NCBI RefSeq assembly: GCF_014854695.1
Contig: NZ_CP027557.1
Coordinates: 3,534,001-3,598,000 of the forward strand
Direction: 5' to 3'
Source of the DNA: Rhodococcus rhodochrous
GTDB lineage: Bacteria; Actinomycetota; Actinomycetes; Mycobacteriales; Mycobacteriaceae
DNA length: 64,000 bases
Below, in pieces: positions 59,188 to 64,000 of the stretch. Each line of letters starts with the position of its first letter. Position 1 is the stretch's first letter. The translations under genes were made by a program, and so were the position numbers. Under the pieces are notes generated by a model. It was not told the origin of the DNA, searched no databases, and saw only the letters and a list, made by a program, of their open reading frames with translations.

Positions 59188-59979
59188 ATGATTCGCACAT
59201 TCCGGGTGCTCACGGTCGTCTCCCTGGCGGCGATCGCTGCCGCGTGCACCACCGAGTCGGATTCAACCGACGGCAACTCCGCCGAGGACCTCACCGGCCG
59301 CACCTTCGTCTCGACGAGCGTGACCGGCACGCAGATCCCGGGCGACGGACCGATGGTCGTCGAGTTCCCGGAGGACGGACGCATCTCCGCGACCGCCGGC
59401 TGCAACCGCTTCGTCGGCGGCGTGGACCTGGCCGACGGGCGAGTGAAGGCATCGGACCTGGCGAGCACGATGATGGCCTGCCTGCCGGAACGCGAGGGAG
59501 CAGACGCGTGGCTCACCACGCTGTTCGACGCCGAGCCGCGCTGGTCGCTCGACGGGAACACCTTCACGCTCACCGGCGACGACATCACGGTCTCGCTCGA
59601 GGACGAGAAGGTCGCCGACCCCGCTCTGCCGATCACCGGTACCGAGTGGGTGGTGACCTCGCTGCGCACCGCCGACGCCGTCGTCAGGTCGGTCGCCCTG
59701 GAGAACGCCGCGCCGACACTCACCCTGGCCGACGACGGCACCCTCACCGGGAACACGGGGTGCAACGAGATCGGCGGCAGCGCCGAGGTCGGCGACGATG
59801 TCATCCTGTTCGAACCGCTCACCATGACCCGCGCAGGCTGCGCCGATCCCGAGGTCGCCGACATCGAGACGCACATCCTGAACGTGCTCGCAGGTGAGAC
59901 CACCTACACCGTCCAGGGCTCGTCGATGACCCTCACCGCAGCGAACGGCACCGACGGACTGGAGTTCACGGCCCGCTGA
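59188..59979 (+). CDS. META-domain lipoprotein, two domains (HslJ-like)
   Basis: A 263-residue lipoprotein: signal peptide ending in IAAAC (Cys about residue 20), then two META domains. Domain 1 (about 35-140) has SATAGCNRFVGGV and ASTMMACLPE; domain 2 (about 150-262) has TGNTGCNEIGGS and MTRAGCADPE. The paired Cys of each can form a disulfide. META domains occur in HslJ and other envelope-stress proteins; the ligand is unknown. The start is ATG 59188, with TACCGT 6 nt upstream. A single-domain paralog follows. Confidence 0.88.
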   Translation: MIRTFRVLTVVSLAAIAAACTTESDSTDGNSAEDLTGRTFVSTSVTGTQIPGDGPMVVEFPEDGRISATAGCNRFVGGVDLADGRVKASDLASTMMACLPEREGADAWLTTLFDAEPRWSLDGNTFTLTGDDITVSLEDEKVADPALPITGTEWVVTSLRTADAVVRSVALENAAPTLTLADDGTLTGNTGCNEIGGSAEVGDDVILFEPLTMTRAGCADPEVADIETHILNVLAGETTYTVQGSSMTLTAANGTDGLEFTAR

Positions 59980-59990
59980 TCCCTCCTCGG

Positions 59991-59996
59991 TACCGT
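59991..59996 (+). promoter_or_regulatory. -10 element TACCGT, second META gene
   Basis: TACCGT is spaced 7 bases from ATG 60004, the same hexamer as for the neighbouring META gene. Confidence 0.4.
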
Positions 59997-60003
59997 GAGA
60001 CCC

Positions 60004-60423
60004 ATGCCGGGAGCAGTCCGCGTGGTCGTCGTCCTCGCACTGGGTGCGCTGCTGTCCGGGTGCGGAATGTTCGGGTCGTCGCCGTCCGACCCGATCGGTC
60101 GCCGTTACGTCTCGACCGAGGTCGAGGGGCGGCCGATCCCCGGCGGCGGTCCGCTCCAGTTGTCGTTCCCCGCTCGGGAGCGGGTCGCGGCGTCCGCCGG
60201 ATGCAACCGGTTCACCGGCACCGCCGACCTGTCCGGGAGCAGGATCCGCGCCGGGACGCTCGCGTCCACGAGAATGGCGTGTCCTCCCCCGCGCGACGGT
60301 GCCGACGACTGGGTGCGGACGCTGTTCGCGGGCACACCCCGGTGGACTCTCGACGGGGAGGTGCTCACCCTGACCACCAGCGCGGTGACCGTCACCCTCA
60401 CCGAACGTACGGACGGGGGCTGA
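60004..60423 (+). CDS. META-domain lipoprotein, one domain
   Basis: A 139-residue lipoprotein with lipobox LLSGC (Cys about residue 19) and a single META domain: AASAGCNRFTGTA and ASTRMACPPP. It is closest in pattern to the first domain of the gene just upstream, which suggests tandem duplication followed by domain loss or gain. ATG 60004 is chosen; GTG 59995 is in frame three codons earlier but lies inside the -10-like element. It converges with the nucleosidase gene. Confidence 0.85.
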   Translation: MPGAVRVVVVLALGALLSGCGMFGSSPSDPIGRRYVSTEVEGRPIPGGGPLQLSFPARERVAASAGCNRFTGTADLSGSRIRAGTLASTRMACPPPRDGADDWVRTLFAGTPRWTLDGEVLTLTTSAVTVTLTERTDGG

Positions 60424-60444
60424 GATCGTTCGAGGGCGAATCGT

Positions 60445-60993
60445 TCAGTAACGCTCGACGAGCCAGCGGGCGAGTTCCTGCGCACTGCGGTCGACCTGCT
60501 GCGGCCAGTCGAGCGCCGAATCGTCGGCCCGGTCGCTCACGTGCTTGACGAGCCGGCACCGCGCACCCATGCGGCGGGCGGCATAGGCGACCGCGAAACC
60601 CTCCATGTCGACGAGATCGGCGCGCGCGGACAGCGCGTCGCGGATCTCGGCGTCCGAGACGAACGAATCACCGGTGGCGAGCACGCTGCCGTCACCGTCG
60701 TCGATCTGCACGACGTCCTGCACGGGGTGACCGAGGCTCTTCAGGATCTCGCTGCTGATGTCGTGGTTGATCGCGGCGGACGGCAGGAACAGTCCCGAGT
60801 GGTGGGTGTGCAATGCGCCGGCGGTGCCGATGTTCACGACGAGCGGCCGCGCGTCGGCCGGATACCCCGCGAGCGCCGCGGTGACGGCGACCGCCGCGTC
60901 GACCTTCCCGATCCCGGTGATCACCGTCTCGTAGCGTTCCGGGACGTGCGCCGCCTCGGCGCGGGTTGCGGATACGACGAGGATCCCGTTCAC
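60445..60993 (-). CDS. MTA/SAH nucleosidase-like protein
   Basis: A 182-residue member of the nucleoside phosphorylase/MTAN superfamily that should cleave a purine nucleoside thioether or related substrate. Marks are ETVITGIGKVDAAVAV, VNIGTAGAL, the substrate Glu in VDMEGFAVA and the catalytic Asp in HVSDRADDSA. It is shorter than the usual 230-residue MTAN and lacks the early RIGVIGAM-type strand, so substrate range may differ. GTG 60993 overlaps the stop of the kinase-like gene (GTGA), and the two are coupled. Confidence 0.85.
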   Translation of the reverse strand: MNGILVVSATRAEAAHVPERYETVITGIGKVDAAVAVTAALAGYPADARPLVVNIGTAGALHTHHSGLFLPSAAINHDISSEILKSLGHPVQDVVQIDDGDGSVLATGDSFVSDAEIRDALSARADLVDMEGFAVAYAARRMGARCRLVKHVSDRADDSALDWPQQVDRSAQELARWLVERY

Positions 60994-61766
60994 GTACTGC
61001 CTCCGAGTTCGAGGGTCGCGAGTGCCGCCCGGTGCAGCTCCCGCCCGTACCCGGCACCGTATCCCGCGGCGTGCACCGCCAGTGGATGCAGCTGGTGCAC
61101 GGGCACCCGCTGCTCCCATCCGGCACGCAGCGGATGTGCCGACTCGTAGCCGTCGACGACCCCGCCCAGGTACGGGCAACCGAAGAGCGCGAGCATCGCC
61201 AGATCCGTCTCGCGGTGGCCACCGTGCGCGGCCGGATCGATCAGGACGACGCCGCGCGGCGACCACAGCACGTTGCCGTTCCACAGGTCTCCGTGCAGGC
61301 GCGCGGGCGGATCCTCGTCGTCGAAGGCGCCGGCGGCGACGAGATCGCAGGCGGCCTCGATGTCGTGGCGCTGACGGTCGGTGACGCTGCCCGCCTCGAC
61401 CGCGATGCGCAGGAAGGGCAGCACCCGCTCTGCGACGTAGAACGTTCCCCAGGTGTCGTGCACGGTGCGGCTCATGGGGCGGCGGCCGATGAACAGCGGC
61501 CCGTCGTAATCGTCGGGTGCCGCACCGAAACCGGCGGCGCCCACGTCGTGCATCCGGGCGAGTGCGGCACCGAACTCCCGTGCGGCCTCGACGGACGGGG
61601 ATGCCTCGGCGATCCGCTCGAGTTCGATGTGGTGCTCGCTCACCGACCGCACCGCCGCCACCGGCATACCGGCATCGGCGAGCCAGGCCAGACCGGCCGC
61701 CTCGGCCCGGAAGAAATCCGGTTGCGCGTGCGGGTCGTGTTTGCGGAAGACGTCTCCGGTGCTCAC
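60990..61766 (-). CDS. Fructosamine-kinase-family protein
   Basis: A 258-residue small-molecule kinase of the FN3K/aminoglycoside-phosphotransferase fold. The catalytic loop is RLHGDLWNGNVLW, with the Asp as base and Asn for Mg, followed by VLIDPAAHGGHRETDLAML (the DFG-like Asp). The family phosphorylates ketosamines on glycated proteins or small amines. GTG 61766 is the start. It is followed by the nucleosidase gene, and the pair suggests salvage or repair of damaged metabolites, an inference from context. Confidence 0.88.
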   Translation of the reverse strand: MSTGDVFRKHDPHAQPDFFRAEAAGLAWLADAGMPVAAVRSVSEHHIELERIAEASPSVEAAREFGAALARMHDVGAAGFGAAPDDYDGPLFIGRRPMSRTVHDTWGTFYVAERVLPFLRIAVEAGSVTDRQRHDIEAACDLVAAGAFDDEDPPARLHGDLWNGNVLWSPRGVVLIDPAAHGGHRETDLAMLALFGCPYLGGVVDGYESAHPLRAGWEQRVPVHQLHPLAVHAAGYGAGYGRELHRAALATLELGGST

Positions 61767-61855
61767 CCCGAAGAGTCTGCCCGACCGTACTCTTCGCCCC
61801 GCCCTCTTCGCCCCGCCCTCTTCTCCGTTGTATCACAGCAGTAACACGGGAACGC

Positions 61856-61861
61856 TAGGGT
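61856..61861 (+). promoter_or_regulatory. -10 element TAGGGT, leaderless nadE
   Basis: TAGGGT ends 7 bases before ATG 61869 and 1 base before the in-frame GTG 61863, which favours the ATG. Confidence 0.5.
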
Positions 61862-61868
61862 CGTGAAG

Positions 61869-62701
<833 letters not shown>

Positions 62702-62705
<4 letters not shown>

Positions 62706-62980
62706 CCACCCGCGAAGGGCGGCAGGACGTCCACTCGGGACCCGGCCGGTCGGCCGAGGTCCCGGGTGAGTTCGCCCGTGCCACCATCGCCGGGTTCGAG
62801 CAGAAAGGCCGCCACCGACAGGACCCGCTCCATGCCGGCGCCGTAACGATCGACGAGCACGGCACGCAGCGCGCCGAGATCGGCACCCTCCGGCAGGTCG
62901 ATCGTGTCCTTCTCGCGTCCGGCCGCATCCGCTGCGGCCGCGAAGTACCGCACCTCGATCCCGGTCGTCACCTCAGCCAC
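62702..62980 (-). CDS. moaD: MoaD-type molybdopterin synthase small subunit
   Basis: A 92-residue ubiquitin-like sulfur carrier for molybdopterin synthesis. The fold starts [14 protein letters not shown] and ends in the double Gly (PPFAGG) needed for thiocarboxylation. GTG 62980 lies 8 bases inside the end of moaA, so the two are coupled. The large subunit MoaE and the other steps are not in the window. Confidence 0.92.
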
Positions 62981-63980
62981 CGATAGCTCCCATGCTCCGC
63001 TGCGGCGGCGCGAAGTCCGCCGCGTCCATGCCGTGTCCGGCCCACTTGTTCCACATCGCCCCGCGCCACAGCGCGGCGAGTTCGTCGTCGGTGGCGCCGC
63101 CTCGCAGAGCGGCGCGCAGGTCGGTCTCCCGGTCGCTGAACAGGCAGGACCGGACCGTTCCCTCGGCCGTCAACCGCGTGCGGTCGCAGTCGCTGCAGAA
63201 CGACCGCGTCACCGACGCGATGATGCCGACGGTCGCCGGTCCGCCGTCGACGAGCCAGCGTTCGGCCGGCGCGGACGGGTCCTCGCGTTCGGTCTCCGTG
63301 AGCGTGAACCGCTGCCCGAGCACGTCGAGCAACTGCTGGGCCGGCACCATCTGCGAGCGCGCCCAGTTCTGATCGGCGTCGAGAGGCATCTGCTCGATGA
63401 ACCGCAGTTCCACGCCCTCGTCGAGGCACCACGCGAGCAGGTCGGCCGCGCCCTCGAGGGTCTCCGGCATCAGGACGGCGTTGACCTTGACCCGTCCCAG
63501 TCCGGCGGCCACCGCGGCGCGGATGCCGTCGAGCACCGAATCGAGCCGGTCGCGGCGCGTGAGCCGCGCGAAGTGCTCGCGGTCGATGGTGTCGAGGGAG
63601 ATGTTCACGCGGGTCAGTCCGGCGTCCGCCAACGCCCGCGCACGGTGCCGGAGACCGACCGCATTGGTGGTCAGCGCGATCGGCAGCCCCGGGGTCTGCT
63701 GCGCACATCCGGCGACGATCTCCTCGAGATCGCGGCGCATGAGCGGTTCCCCACCGGTGAAGCGCACCTCGTGGACACCGAGCCGACCGGTCGCGATGCC
63801 CACCAGACGCACGATCTCGGCGCTCGTGAGCAGCTGGTCGCGCGGAATCTCGGGAAGTCCCTCGGCCGGCATGCAGTAGGTGCAGCGCAACGAGCACTTC
63901 TCGGTGAGGGACACACGTAGGTCGCGGGCGATGCGCCCGAAGCGATCGAGCAGCTCGGGCACGTCGGGCCGATCGGACAC
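62973..63980 (-). CDS. moaA: GTP 3',8-cyclase MoaA
   Basis: Radical SAM enzyme for the first step of molybdenum-cofactor synthesis. 335 residues. The first cluster motif is CSLRCTYC, followed by [10 protein letters not shown]; the C-terminal cluster has [12 protein letters not shown] and a further Cys in RSCLFSD. The C-terminal GG is needed for activity. GTG 63980 is near the right edge, and the sequence beyond it is only 20 bases. With moaD it could supply cofactor to the oxidoreductase at 54-57.7 kb. Confidence 0.95.
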   Translation of the reverse strand: MSDRPDVPELLDRFGRIARDLRVSLTEKCSLRCTYCMPAEGLPEIPRDQLLTSAEIVRLVGIATGRLGVHEVRFTGGEPLMRRDLEEIVAGCAQQTPGLPIALTTNAVGLRHRARALADAGLTRVNISLDTIDREHFARLTRRDRLDSVLDGIRAAVAAGLGRVKVNAVLMPETLEGAADLLAWCLDEGVELRFIEQMPLDADQNWARSQMVPAQQLLDVLGQRFTLTETEREDPSAPAERWLVDGGPATVGIIASVTRSFCSDCDRTRLTAEGTVRSCLFSDRETDLRAALRGGATDDELAALWRGAMWNKWAGHGMDAADFAPPQRSMGAIGG

Positions 63981-64000
63981 GTCGTCTGCGCGATCGCGCA

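Overview
The window is 64 kb of GC-rich DNA packed with short-gap and 4-nt-overlap operons and many GTG starts. It points to a mycolic-acid actinobacterium, most likely Rhodococcus or a close relative. The evidence is an Emb-type arabinosyltransferase, a class Ib nrdHIEF set, and a gene order from ligA to nrdHIEF that closely follows the Mycobacterium tuberculosis Rv3014c-Rv3053c region (from memory of that genome). The species cannot be fixed by eye. About 57 protein genes are supported. No tRNA, rRNA, insertion sequence, prophage or CRISPR array was seen.

Layout. 0-9.6 kb (accessory): the tail of an unassigned protein, a large LuxR/MalT-type (LAL) regulator, glutamate decarboxylase, a YhgE/Pip membrane protein paired with a degenerate ABC ATPase, an amidohydrolase, and a small membrane protein. 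9.6-16.9 kb: ligA, then a leftward operon of GNAT, PlsC-like acyltransferase, cysteine desulfurase, mnmA (tRNA 2-thiolation) and a MetE-like protein. 17-18.8 kb: etfBA. 19-23.2 kb: a rightward, translationally coupled methyltransferase / GH57 / GT4 / GNAT operon, matching the mycobacterial methylglucose lipopolysaccharide locus. 23.2-31.6 kb: amidase, hexapeptide acyltransferase, beta-propeller lipoprotein, two methyltransferase-type proteins, enoyl-CoA hydratase, Nudix protein and a soluble ABC ATPase. 31.6-41.2 kb: glgX with a GNAT gene, serB2 coupled to a protein with a PTH2-like C-terminus, ctaD, two FecB-like lipoproteins and a Nudix protein. 41.2-48.8 kb: an Emb arabinosyltransferase and nrdHIEF under a paired NrdR-box promoter.

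49.0-54.0 kb holds the most unusual block. It has five genes, all overlapping their neighbours: a secreted GH26-like lipoprotein, a GAF-SpoIIE phosphatase, a BcsA-like membrane glycosyltransferase with a roughly 147-residue insertion, a STAS anti-sigma antagonist and an RsbW-like HATPase. This is a complete partner-switching module wrapped around polysaccharide synthesis and cleavage, with no sigma-factor gene beside it.

54-64 kb: a PaoABC-like molybdenum aldehyde/xanthine oxidoreductase, an FMN reductase with a divergent TetR regulator, two META-domain lipoproteins, a nucleosidase with a fructosamine-kinase-like protein, nadE, and moaD/moaA, which could help supply cofactor to the oxidoreductase.

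Regulation. At least twelve genes have a TANNNT -10-like hexamer 6-8 nt before the start codon, which predicts leaderless mRNAs and settles several start choices. Palindromic operator candidates lie upstream of the amidohydrolase/membrane-protein pair, etfBA and the FMN reductase/TetR pair. Strong hairpins follow gad, etfA, ctaD, nrdF and the FMN reductase gene.
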